This document shows positions 54,011-61,599 of a stretch of 64,000 nucleotides of DNA, piece after piece (the first letter of the stretch is position 1; every line of letters starts with the position of its first letter). Under the pieces are notes generated by a model that saw only the letters and a program-made list of their open reading frames with translations, had not been told where the DNA came from and did not search any database. The position numbers were made by a program, and so were the translations under genes. The DNA comes from CBFDBF01 sp050293315 (GTDB lineage: Bacteria; Pseudomonadota; Gammaproteobacteria; Chromatiales; Chromatiaceae): the NCBI GenBank assembly GCA_050293315.1, contig JBNKMS010000023.1, positions 214,991 through 278,990 on the forward strand. Direction: 5' to 3'.

Positions 54011-54322
54011 CTAGCTGACCGTAACCTCATGCGAGTCACCATTGCCGGTATCGTCAACCCAGGACAGTTTGACTTTGTCACCGCTTTTAGCGTTCTTTAT
54101 CCTGAATGAAAAATAGGGATTTTTTTGTACTCCACCTCCCCAGTAGGTTTTTAGTACAGAGCTGTCATTAACAAAACACTCTACCTCATGGATAAAATGT
54201 GCCGGAACCAGTTTATCCTCCTCTTTGCGGTTGCCTGACTCCATAGGATGGGTAATGATCGCCTTTACTGCGGTCACGCCATCCTGCTGTTTGACCTTCA
54301 TGCGAATACTGCCTTCTGCCAT
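54011..54322 (-). CDS. soxZ: SoxZ, sulfur carrier partner subunit
   Basis: The 103-residue protein matches SoxZ: short N-terminus (MAEGSIRMKVK), THPMESGNRKE, PAHFIHEVECFVN, the WGGGVQKNPYFSF segment and a terminal WVDDTG-S. It holds SoxY and presents its carboxy-terminal cysteine arm to Sox enzymes. The ATG at 54322 has GAGGA upstream and is preferred over GTG 54328. It lies 53 bases after soxY and 74 before sqr. Confidence 0.95.
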   Translation of the reverse strand: MAEGSIRMKVKQQDGVTAVKAIITHPMESGNRKEEDKLVPAHFIHEVECFVNDSSVLKTYWGGGVQKNPYFSFRIKNAKSGDKVKLSWVDDTGNGDSHEVTVS

Positions 54323-54375
54323 CTTCACTAATCCTCTATATTTAAAACTATGTCGTTTTTTTGGTGTAGGTGCAG

Positions 54376-54846
54376 TTACGCTGCACAGCCACCCTCGGCA
54401 ACCTCTACAAACTGTTTTGCGCTGTAGAGTTTGCCATCTGCTTTTACAACGGCAATCACATTTGAGCTTTCGGCAAATTTTATCTTGGTGGAAACATAGG
54501 CCTCGACTGCCGGGGTCAGCTCATACACGGCAACCAGCGGCACGGGGTTCTTTTCGGCAATTATGGTAATGGATTCTGCAGGCAGCTTGGTACTGACCTT
54601 AACTGGGAGTGATGCTGAGTTGATTTCGCCCTCAGTCTTTACTTTTAGCACGACCTCGGCACTCTCTGTAGCGGCCCCATCTCCTAATAGAGCTCTAATT
54701 GCCTGATCTGGACTTTTGGCTGCAAAGGCCGCCTTCGGCCAGGCGGCCAGCAGGGTGCGTGGTGCCAGCAGTCCGGCGCCAACCGCTATGCCTATGGTGC
54801 TACAGGCAATTGCGCCCTGCAGGAAGGTTCTTCTTTTCATGCTCAT
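54376..54846 (-). CDS. soxY: SoxY, sulfur-carrier protein with a GGCAA end
   Basis: The 156-residue protein begins with a Tat signal (KRRTFLQG, residues 4-11), has the SoxY beta-sandwich, and ends in the carrier-cysteine arm, here GGCAA instead of the typical GGCGG. The cysteine binds the thiosulfate- or sulfide-derived sulfur in the periplasm. ATG 54846 is favoured by an AGGAGA site; ATG 54840 is an alternative. It is the first gene of soxY-soxZ-sqr. The absence of other sox genes here matches the split sox organisation of dsr-containing sulfur oxidisers. Confidence 0.95.
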   Translation of the reverse strand: MSMKRRTFLQGAIACSTIGIAVGAGLLAPRTLLAAWPKAAFAAKSPDQAIRALLGDGAATESAEVVLKVKTEGEINSASLPVKVSTKLPAESITIIAEKNPVPLVAVYELTPAVEAYVSTKIKFAESSNVIAVVKADGKLYSAKQFVEVAEGGCAA

Positions 54847-55177
54847 ATGTAATACATCTCCTGTCCACTGCATTTTGCTTCATTGTGGCGGTGCAGGTGG
54901 CCACGGGTTGGTCCCGCCTACCTCTTAAAGAGACCAAGGATAGGGTCGTGAGTTCCGATTGGGCTTGTCGGTGGTGTAAAACCATATGGGTTACCGTATT
55001 CCATCTTTATGCTAGATGGGTTCAATCCATTTACACGAACGCTCGCTCCAGGCGGAAGGCTCTGAATAACCCTATATATATATTGCTTTTTAGGTAAAGT
55101 CTATTAAGACTATCATTAGTGGTATATTGGAAAATACTAATCTATCACCCTGGTAACTGCGTCCTTTGGTAGCCAAA

Positions 55178-55242
55178 CCTGTAGAAGTCAGCTCCTGTGG
55201 GCGATTTGAAGCTCGTTCGTCCTGAGGGTCGGGCTCCTACAT
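55178..55242. repeat. REP-like imperfect inverted repeat in the soxY-thrC gap
   Basis: An imperfect inverted repeat, GTAGAAGTCAGCTCC to GGTCGGGCTCCTAC, resembles the ends of short extragenic palindromes. The divergent gap 54847-55355 (509 bases) otherwise contains promoters for soxY and thrC that I could not locate and no gene. Confidence 0.35.
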
Positions 55243-55355
55243 TCCATAGCTGTGATGCTATCCCCCTGCTTTGTGGGGCCTCTAATGGATTGTGCTGCAA
55301 GGTGATATACTCTCTAACCAATATCAGTCGTTCAGAATCTTAAGGATAGTTGAAA

Positions 55356-56741
55356 ATGCGTTATATCAGTACCCGCGGCGGGGTAGATCCAGTCACCTTC
55401 TCAGCAGCGGTGATGATGGGGTTGGCCACTGACGGTGGCCTATTGCTTCCCGACTCTATTCCCGCGGTGGATAGTGACACCCTGAGACGTTGGGCTAAAC
55501 TGCCGTTTCGCGAGCTGGCGGTAGAGGTGATGCTGCCGTATGTTGGCGAGGATCTCAGCCGCCAGGAGTTAACCGATCTGGTTGAGCGATCATATGCCAG
55601 CTTTAGCCACCCGGAGATAACCCCGGTGGTGCGGGTTGGTGAGCACCATATTTTGGAGCTGTTTCATGGTCCGACTGCGGCCTTTAAGGATGTTGCTCTG
55701 CAGTTTCTAGGCAATCTGTTTGAGTTACTGCTGGAGCGAAGCGGTGGCCGCCTCAATATCCTTGGTGCAACCTCAGGTGATACCGGTTCAGCCGCTATCT
55801 ATGGGGTGCGTGGGCAGGAGCGGATAGATATATTCATCCTCCATCCAAAGGATAGGGTCTCGCCGATCCAGGAGCGGCAGATGACCTCAGTACTGGATGC
55901 AAATGTGCACAATATTGCGATCAAAGGCACCTTTGATGATGGTCAGCGTATCGTCAAGGAGCTATTCAATGACCTGGAGTTCAAGCAGCAGCATAGCCTG
56001 GGGGCGGTAAACTCCATCAATTGGGCCAGGATATTGGCGCAGATCGTCTACTATTTTTATGCCTGGGGCAGGGTGAGCGGTGGTGATACAGAACAGAGGG
56101 TCACCTTCTCTGTCCCAACCGGCAATTTTGGTGATATTTTTGCCGGCTACATGGCCACCCGTATGGGGCTGCCGGTCGAGCAGTTGATCCTGGCCACCAA
56201 TCGCAACGATATCCTCTCCCGCTTTGTAAACAGCGGGGTCTATCGGGCGGGTGATGTCTACGCCACCATCAGTCCATCTATGGATATTCAGATCTCATCA
56301 AATTTTGAGCGTTACCTCTATTATCTTATGGATGAGGACGCAACCGAGGTCAGCAGTCTGATGGAGCGGATGTCCACAACGGGGGAGATCAGGGTATCTG
56401 CAGATAAACTACAGCAGGTACATCAGTTGTTCAGTGCAGTTGCCGTGAGCGAGGAGGAGACCGCAGGTCAGATTGCTGCGACCTACCGGGAGAGTGGTTA
56501 TATACTGGATCCACATAGTGCTGTAGGAGTCAGGGCGGCTGCGGATACCCCGGCAGCCATCTGCCTGGCTACCGCCCATCCGGCCAAATTTGGTGATGCC
56601 GTAGAGGCGGCTATTGGTGTGGAGGCGGATCCACCACCATCGCTGCAGGGACTGATGGAGAAAGAGACACGTTGTGCTGTGCTGGAGGCAGATAGAGAGG
56701 CTGTAAGAGGGTATATGCAAGAGATATTGGGTGACCGCTGA
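55356..56741 (+). CDS. thrC: Threonine synthase
   Basis: The 461-residue PLP enzyme has an N-terminal MRYISTRGG, the PLP-lysine motif FHGPTAAFKDVALQ (about residue 105), and GATSGDTGSAA. The length is that of the long gammaproteobacterial form. It makes threonine from O-phosphohomoserine. ATG 55356 is chosen over TTG 55350. Its TGA overlaps the cimA ATG by one base. Confidence 0.95.
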   Translation: MRYISTRGGVDPVTFSAAVMMGLATDGGLLLPDSIPAVDSDTLRRWAKLPFRELAVEVMLPYVGEDLSRQELTDLVERSYASFSHPEITPVVRVGEHHILELFHGPTAAFKDVALQFLGNLFELLLERSGGRLNILGATSGDTGSAAIYGVRGQERIDIFILHPKDRVSPIQERQMTSVLDANVHNIAIKGTFDDGQRIVKELFNDLEFKQQHSLGAVNSINWARILAQIVYYFYAWGRVSGGDTEQRVTFSVPTGNFGDIFAGYMATRMGLPVEQLILATNRNDILSRFVNSGVYRAGDVYATISPSMDIQISSNFERYLYYLMDEDATEVSSLMERMSTTGEIRVSADKLQQVHQLFSAVAVSEEETAGQIAATYRESGYILDPHSAVGVRAAADTPAAICLATAHPAKFGDAVEAAIGVEADPPPSLQGLMEKETRCAVLEADREAVRGYMQEILGDR

Positions 56742-58288
56742 TGGCAGCAGGTAGAGGTAAAATTTATATTCTTGACACTACGCTACGCGATGGCGAGCAG
56801 ACCCAAGGGGTCTCGTTCTCATCTGCAGAGAAGCTCAATATTGCCAAGGCGCTGTTGGGGCAGTTGAAGGTTGATCGCATCGAAGTGGCATCGGCGCGCG
56901 TCTCGGAGGGAGAGAAGGAGGCGGTTGTCAACATCCTGAAGTGGGCGCAGGAGGCAGGCCTTGCCGACCGCGTTGAGGTGCTCGGCTTTGTCGACCACAC
57001 AAAGAGTGTAGACTGGATTCTTGATGCTGGCGGCAAGGTTATTAACCTGCTGGCCAAGGGGAGTGAGAAACATTGTCGCGAGCAGTTGGGCAAGAGCCTA
57101 AAGCAGCATCTTGAGGATATCCACAAGACAGTCGACTACGCCAAGTCCAAGGGGCTAAAGATAAATATCTACCTGGAGGATTGGTCTAACGGCTATCAAG
57201 ACAGCCGGGAGTATGTATTTGCTCTGATGGAGGGGCTCAAGGATGCTCCCATCTCACATTTTATGCTGCCAGACACCCTAGGTGTGCTGACTCCCAGCAA
57301 GGTGCGAGATAGCCTTAGCGACATGATCAGCTCGTTCCCTTGGGCGGTGTTTGATTTTCATCCGCATAATGATTATGGGCTGGCAACAGCCAACTCCATG
57401 ATGGCGGTAGAGGTGGGGGTCTCCTCGATTCACTGCACCATAAACTGCATGGGTGAGCGGGCCGGTAATGCCTCTTTGGCCGAGGTGGTGGTTAACCTAA
57501 AGGATCAGATGGGTCTGGAGCTGGAGATAGATGAGGCGCATATCGTACGTCTCAGCCAGATGGTCGAAAACTTCTCGGGCAAACGGATTTCAGATAACGC
57601 CCCAATTGTGGGTGATGATGTCTTTACCCAGACCAGTGGCATCCATGCCGATGGAGACAAAAAGGGCGGGCTCTATCAGACAGCGCTGAACCCTGAGCGT
57701 TTTGCCCGGCAGCGCAGTTATGCCCTTGGCAAGATGAGTGGTAAGGCCTCGTTGCAAAAGAATCTGGAGCAACTGGATATCTCGCTCTCCGATGAGGATG
57801 CCGGCAAGGTGCTGCAGCGGGTGGTCGCCCTGGGGGATTCAAAGAAGAGCATAACCTCTGATGACCTCCCGTTTATCATTGCCGAGGTGCTGGAGAGTAG
57901 AGGATATAACCATGTCGAACTGCTCGATTGCACCGTGACCAGTAGTCTTAAGGAGGAGTCTACCGCCTCCATTAAGCTGCGGGTTGGAAACGAGATCTAT
58001 CCCTCGGAGGGGACCGGGAATGGCGGTTTTGATGCCTTCGTCGGAGCAGTTAAAAAGGTTATGGCAAAGCGCGGCGTCGAGATGATGCAGTTGGCCGACT
58101 ATGAGGTGCGCATCCCCCGTGGCGGAAAGGCAGACGCCTTGACCGAATGTACCATCACCTGGAGTGATGGTAAGAGCGGTCTTAGGACGCGTGGGGTACA
58201 CGTTAACCAGGTGTTTGCCGCTATGAACGCGACTATTCGCATGTTGAATATCCAACTGCACAGTAGAGAGGCGGGTACAGAGAGCTGA
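56741..58288 (+). CDS. cimA: Citramalate synthase (alternative isoleucine pathway)
   Basis: The 515-residue enzyme is of the 2-isopropylmalate/homocitrate synthase family: LDTTLRDGEQTQGVSFS, DFHPHNDYGLATANSM and the C-terminal LeuA dimerisation (allosteric) region (about residues 390-510). The CimA-type spacing and absence of other leu genes favour (R)-citramalate synthase, which condenses pyruvate and acetyl-CoA on the way to 2-oxobutyrate and isoleucine. It follows thrC with coupling, two genes for the same amino acid family. An isopropylmalate synthase variant is less likely. Confidence 0.88.
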   Translation: MAAGRGKIYILDTTLRDGEQTQGVSFSSAEKLNIAKALLGQLKVDRIEVASARVSEGEKEAVVNILKWAQEAGLADRVEVLGFVDHTKSVDWILDAGGKVINLLAKGSEKHCREQLGKSLKQHLEDIHKTVDYAKSKGLKINIYLEDWSNGYQDSREYVFALMEGLKDAPISHFMLPDTLGVLTPSKVRDSLSDMISSFPWAVFDFHPHNDYGLATANSMMAVEVGVSSIHCTINCMGERAGNASLAEVVVNLKDQMGLELEIDEAHIVRLSQMVENFSGKRISDNAPIVGDDVFTQTSGIHADGDKKGGLYQTALNPERFARQRSYALGKMSGKASLQKNLEQLDISLSDEDAGKVLQRVVALGDSKKSITSDDLPFIIAEVLESRGYNHVELLDCTVTSSLKEESTASIKLRVGNEIYPSEGTGNGGFDAFVGAVKKVMAKRGVEMMQLADYEVRIPRGGKADALTECTITWSDGKSGLRTRGVHVNQVFAAMNATIRMLNIQLHSREAGTES

Positions 58289-58301
58289 GAGGTGGGTGCG
58301 T

Positions 58302-59351
58302 ATGCGAGAGGTGGTTAAGGAGTACTACGGCAAGATACTTCAGCATACGGATGATCTGCATACTAACGCCTGCTGTACCGGAGGCGATATACCGCCCTAT
58401 TTAAAACAGGCGATGGGCAATATTCACCCGAAGGTTGCAGAGCGTTATTACGGCTGTGGCCTGGTTGCCCCGCAGCTGTTGCAGGGTATGCGCATCCTCG
58501 ATCTTGGTAGCGGCTCTGGGCGTGACTGCTACCTTCTGGCTCAACTGGTTGGTGAGCACGGCTATATCCTCGGGGTGGATATGACCGATGAGCAGTTGGA
58601 TGTGGCCAATCGTCACCTTGAGTGGCATCGAGAGAGGTTTGGATACGCCAACTCTAATGTCGAGTTTCGTAAGGGCTATATTGAAAAGCTGGATGAGTTG
58701 GGACTGGAGGAGAACAGTTTTGACATCATAGTATCCAATTGCGTCATCAATCTCTCCCCGGATAAAGCGGCTGTCTTGCGCGAAGCATATAGATTGCTGA
58801 AACCTGGTGGCGAGCTCTATTTTTCCGATGTCTATTCTGATCGCAGGGTGCCACCGGAGCTGATGGATGATCCACTACTCTATGGTGAGTGCCTTAGCGG
58901 CGCCCTCTACTGGAACGATTTCCATAATCTGGCAAAAAATGTCGGGTTCCTGGACCCGAGGCTGGTGGAGGATCGTCCGATAAGCATTGATAATGCCGCT
59001 ATCCAGGAGCGGATAGGCCATATCAGCTTTTTCTCAGCCACCTATCGACTATTCAAGCTAGAGGGGTTGGATAGCCACTGCGAAGACTACGGCCAGGCCG
59101 TTATATATAGAGGTGGGATTGAGCACAGTGAGCAGGCCTTTTTGCTGGACAAGCACCATAGAATAGAGTGGGGTAAGGTCTTCCCGCTCTGTGGCAATAG
59201 CTACCGGATGCTGCAGGAGAGCCGCTTCAGTGCTTATTTTGAGTTTTTTGGGGATCGCTCCACCCACTACGGCATCTTTGCAGGCTGTGGCACTGCGATC
59301 CCATTTGATTTGGATCCAGACCGGTCACATGGCAGCGAATCCTGCTGCTAA
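58302..59351 (+). CDS. ArsM-like arsenite methyltransferase
   Basis: The 349-residue protein is a class I SAM methyltransferase (LDLGSGSGRDCYLLAQLVG, about residue 68) with the ArsM cysteines: NACCTGG near residue 25, SNCVINLSPDK about 148 and GECLSGALYW about 196. These correspond to the arsenite-binding cysteines of the family. It ends in a GSESCC tail. It probably methylates arsenite. ATG 58302 is favoured by GAGAGG nine bases upstream; GTG 58296 is in-frame. It follows cimA by 13 bases. Confidence 0.82.
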   Translation: MREVVKEYYGKILQHTDDLHTNACCTGGDIPPYLKQAMGNIHPKVAERYYGCGLVAPQLLQGMRILDLGSGSGRDCYLLAQLVGEHGYILGVDMTDEQLDVANRHLEWHRERFGYANSNVEFRKGYIEKLDELGLEENSFDIIVSNCVINLSPDKAAVLREAYRLLKPGGELYFSDVYSDRRVPPELMDDPLLYGECLSGALYWNDFHNLAKNVGFLDPRLVEDRPISIDNAAIQERIGHISFFSATYRLFKLEGLDSHCEDYGQAVIYRGGIEHSEQAFLLDKHHRIEWGKVFPLCGNSYRMLQESRFSAYFEFFGDRSTHYGIFAGCGTAIPFDLDPDRSHGSESCC

Positions 59352-59439
59352 TAATCTGCCTTAATTCCAAGTAAAGATCTCTCCATATCTGCCGCTAACC
59401 GGTAAGAATAGGTTTGAACCTTGTTAAGGGGATCCAGGC

Positions 59440-59907
59440 ATGCAGGTAGATGATGAGCTTATCGCGGCACTGGACGAGTGCGCCGACCATCTTGAGCGGC
59501 TTAATGAGAAGTATCCGAAGCTATCGAATGAATTTTCACGCCTGGCGGTAATTCATTGGCGCCACCGCAAGAATCCAACGCTAGACTACACGAGTGAAGT
59601 GCATCGGAGGGCGGCGTTTGCCGAAGAGGAGCTGGAACAACTTGCTACAGCGTTGCTGCAGGACAATTCGATCGAAGATGTCCAGTCCATCATACGCAAG
59701 GAGTATGGCCAGGAGATCTCTGTACAGCAGATGGTGCTTGCTGTAGGTCACGATGTCTACGTGCGCAACCTGAAGCGCGAGATCCTCTTCATGCAGGAAA
59801 ACTCCATCTCCTACGCTCAGGTAGCCAAGCTCTGGAATGAACTGGAGCGTCCGGTGTTGGGTGGCGATCACTGGGATGAAAAGCTGGTCTCAATGCTGAT
59901 TGGTTAG
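59440..59907 (+). CDS. Hypothetical helical protein
   Basis: I do not recognise this 155-residue protein. It starts MQVDDELIAALDEC, is acidic and predicted largely helical, with no membrane segment or known motif. A good ribosome site (AGGGGATCC) lies before the ATG. It is followed by the dispersed repeat copy 2. The real-gene call rests on the start signal, the absence of an overlapping gene and its size. Confidence 0.6.
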   Translation: MQVDDELIAALDECADHLERLNEKYPKLSNEFSRLAVIHWRHRKNPTLDYTSEVHRRAAFAEEELEQLATALLQDNSIEDVQSIIRKEYGQEISVQQMVLAVGHDVYVRNLKREILFMQENSISYAQVAKLWNELERPVLGGDHWDEKLVSMLIG

Positions 59908-59957
59908 CCGCGGTGCCCGGCGGCATGACCGCATGATCCAGTGATTTGATAAAATCC

Positions 59958-60739
59958 GGTAATTAATTTCGTAGCCCTTAACCATCAGCGCTCTTTTTCT
60001 TTTCCCAGCAAAGGCTACGAGCCTATTTCTTTTGCTTGCCCAAAAGAAATAGGCGAAAGAAAAGGGCAACCGAGTGTTCCGTCCTGCGGATACCCTGCGC
60101 CTCTCGTCATAAGCGGGGCTGTCCATACGGGGCATCCCTGCCCCGCTGGACAGGAGCGACATCCATGTCGCTCCCCTAAAGGGCCATTTCCGCTTATGTC
60201 TGCGATGCTCGGCGGAACACACGGTATTAGGGTGGCCACCCCAAACCCGTTCGACGCAGCCGAGCACCGCAACGATTGAAGGATTAGGCCCAAAGGGGGT
60301 GAGCCAGAACCAAATGTTCAGTGAACATTTGCAGTCTGGCGAACGCCCGGACAGGGATGTCCGGGCCGGCATGAATCACCAGGGATGGTTATGTGGCGAA
60401 AGCCTTCCCTGGCGCACCGGCCCAGCCTCGCGTCCCTGCGAGGCGTTCGCAATGCTGCGTTGATACCCGCAGGGCATGATATCCACTGGATCAACGGTCA
60501 TCGCTCTCCCGTCGATGGAGCCCCTGAGATCGTGAGGAGCGCAGGGTACCCGTAGGGCAAGTCGTCGGGCGCTTTTTTCTTTCGTCCCTTTCTTTTGAGC
60601 GTACAAAAGAAAGGGACTTGCAGCCTGACGCTAAGGCAAGAAAAGGTCTTCAGTCTAGATAGGCTGCGAAACTAATTACCTAGGTTGCTATAGCACATAG
60701 AAAATGCCATGTAGGTTAAGGGCTACGAAAATAACTACC
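59958..60739. repeat. Dispersed non-coding repeat, copy 2 (most complete)
   Basis: It is bounded by an imperfect terminal inverted repeat: GGTAATTAATTTCGTAGCC plus CTTAACC (59958-59983) against 60714-60739 in reverse. An inner copy, GGCTGCGAAACTAATTACC (60662-60680), pairs with the left one too. Inside are palindromes at both ends (AAAAGAAATAG-type near 60030 and AAAAGAAAGGG-type near 60605) and several nested GC hairpins. No reading frame with credible coding or a transposase signature is present. Together with 60765-60876 it fills the 969-base gap between the genes at 59440 and 60877. Confidence 0.8.
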
Positions 60740-60764
60740 AGGCCTTTGATAGAGTGACGGCAAT

Positions 60765-60783
60765 GGCTACGAGACTTATTACC
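60765..60783 (-). repeat. Solo terminal repeat of the dispersed family
   Basis: GGCTACGAGACTTATTACC is a third right-side copy of the 19-base terminal repeat, 26 bases past the outer end of copy 2. It suggests a stepwise or nested history of insertion. Confidence 0.6.
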
Positions 60784-60810
60784 GGATATAAAAAGATATC
60801 ATAACCATAC

Positions 60811-60837
60811 GGCGCAATGCCCGTTGGTTATTGCGCC
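60811..60837. repeat. Short hairpin repeat between the repeat family and the kinase gene
   Basis: GGCGCAAT and ATTGCGCC form a perfect 8-base stem around an 11-base loop, near the 3' end of the minus-strand kinase gene. It has no T tract after it in the minus direction, so it is a weak terminator candidate or an extragenic palindrome. Confidence 0.45.
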
Positions 60838-60876
60838 CTACATTCCGCGCGCAATCCGCAGGATAACAACAGCACC

Positions 60877-61581
60877 TCAGGGTAATAAAATATTACAGCA
60901 CCCCCCTCCCAGCGTCCCTCCATTGGTGAGGGTCACCTTGCCTGTTTTATCTTCATGTTGGTGCAGGTCCAGCACTACTTGGGTGAAATATAGGCCCAGG
61001 CCGGTGTTGTTGTTGAGGAACCCGGATTCCGGATGAAAATACTCCTCCTGGTTATCCAACATTGTTTCGGGAAAGCCGGTGCCGTTGTCTTCTACGGATA
61101 TGACTAGTCCGTCATCGGTGGTTTCTGTCGAGATCCTCAACCAATCCTTGGTGTAGCGCATGGCGTTATTGATGGCGTTACCCAATACTCCGCTCATCAG
61201 ATTTCTATCGAAATACCAGAATAGGTCATCGCTGCAGTCGATCTCGTAGCCTATGCCTTTTTGCTTGGCAAGATCACCGTGTTCCAGCATGCTCTCTTCG
61301 AGAAACTCACTTACGGCATGGGCATCTACGTTGAGCATGTAGCTACCCTCCTCGACTTTAAATAGGGTCAACATCTTTACCAGATTGCTGTTAATACGTC
61401 TGACTTCGTACTCCATGTTCGCGCACTCACGGTTTAATCCGCACTCTTTATCATCACAATATTCTGAAATCGTGCTGATGTGCTTCAACAAAATACCGAT
61501 GGAGTTCTTGATATCGTGGGAGACCATAGCGAAGGCGGGTGTCAGTGCCAACGCTCCTCCTGTGTGTTTCTGTTTCTCCAA
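60877..61581 (-). CDS. Soluble histidine kinase without a sensor domain
   Basis: The 234-residue protein has a phospho-acceptor helix (MVSHDIKNSIGILL, histidine about residue 22) and a C-terminal ATPase domain with the N box (NAINNAMRY), VEDNGTGFP and NTGLGLYF. No membrane segment and no input domain is present, so it presumably takes its signal from a partner. The TTG start is supported by AAGGAG seven bases upstream. It is downstream of the response-regulator gene by 18 bases, an operon. Confidence 0.86.
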   Translation of the reverse strand: MEKQKHTGGALALTPAFAMVSHDIKNSIGILLKHISTISEYCDDKECGLNRECANMEYEVRRINSNLVKMLTLFKVEEGSYMLNVDAHAVSEFLEESMLEHGDLAKQKGIGYEIDCSDDLFWYFDRNLMSGVLGNAINNAMRYTKDWLRISTETTDDGLVISVEDNGTGFPETMLDNQEEYFHPESGFLNNNTGLGLYFTQVVLDLHQHEDKTGKVTLTNGGTLGGGCCNILLP

Positions 61582-61599
61582 TTGAATGCTCCTTTTCTG

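Noticed and set aside
59890..60606. Minus-strand frames of 76-160 residues in repeat copy 2
   Set aside because: They lie in the nested hairpins of the dispersed repeat, are rich in palindrome-derived codons, and share short peptides with the frames of copy 1 only because the DNA is repeated.
60824..61036. Plus-strand 70-residue frame at the end of the kinase gene
   Set aside because: It overlaps the kinase gene and a hairpin, with no recognisable motif.
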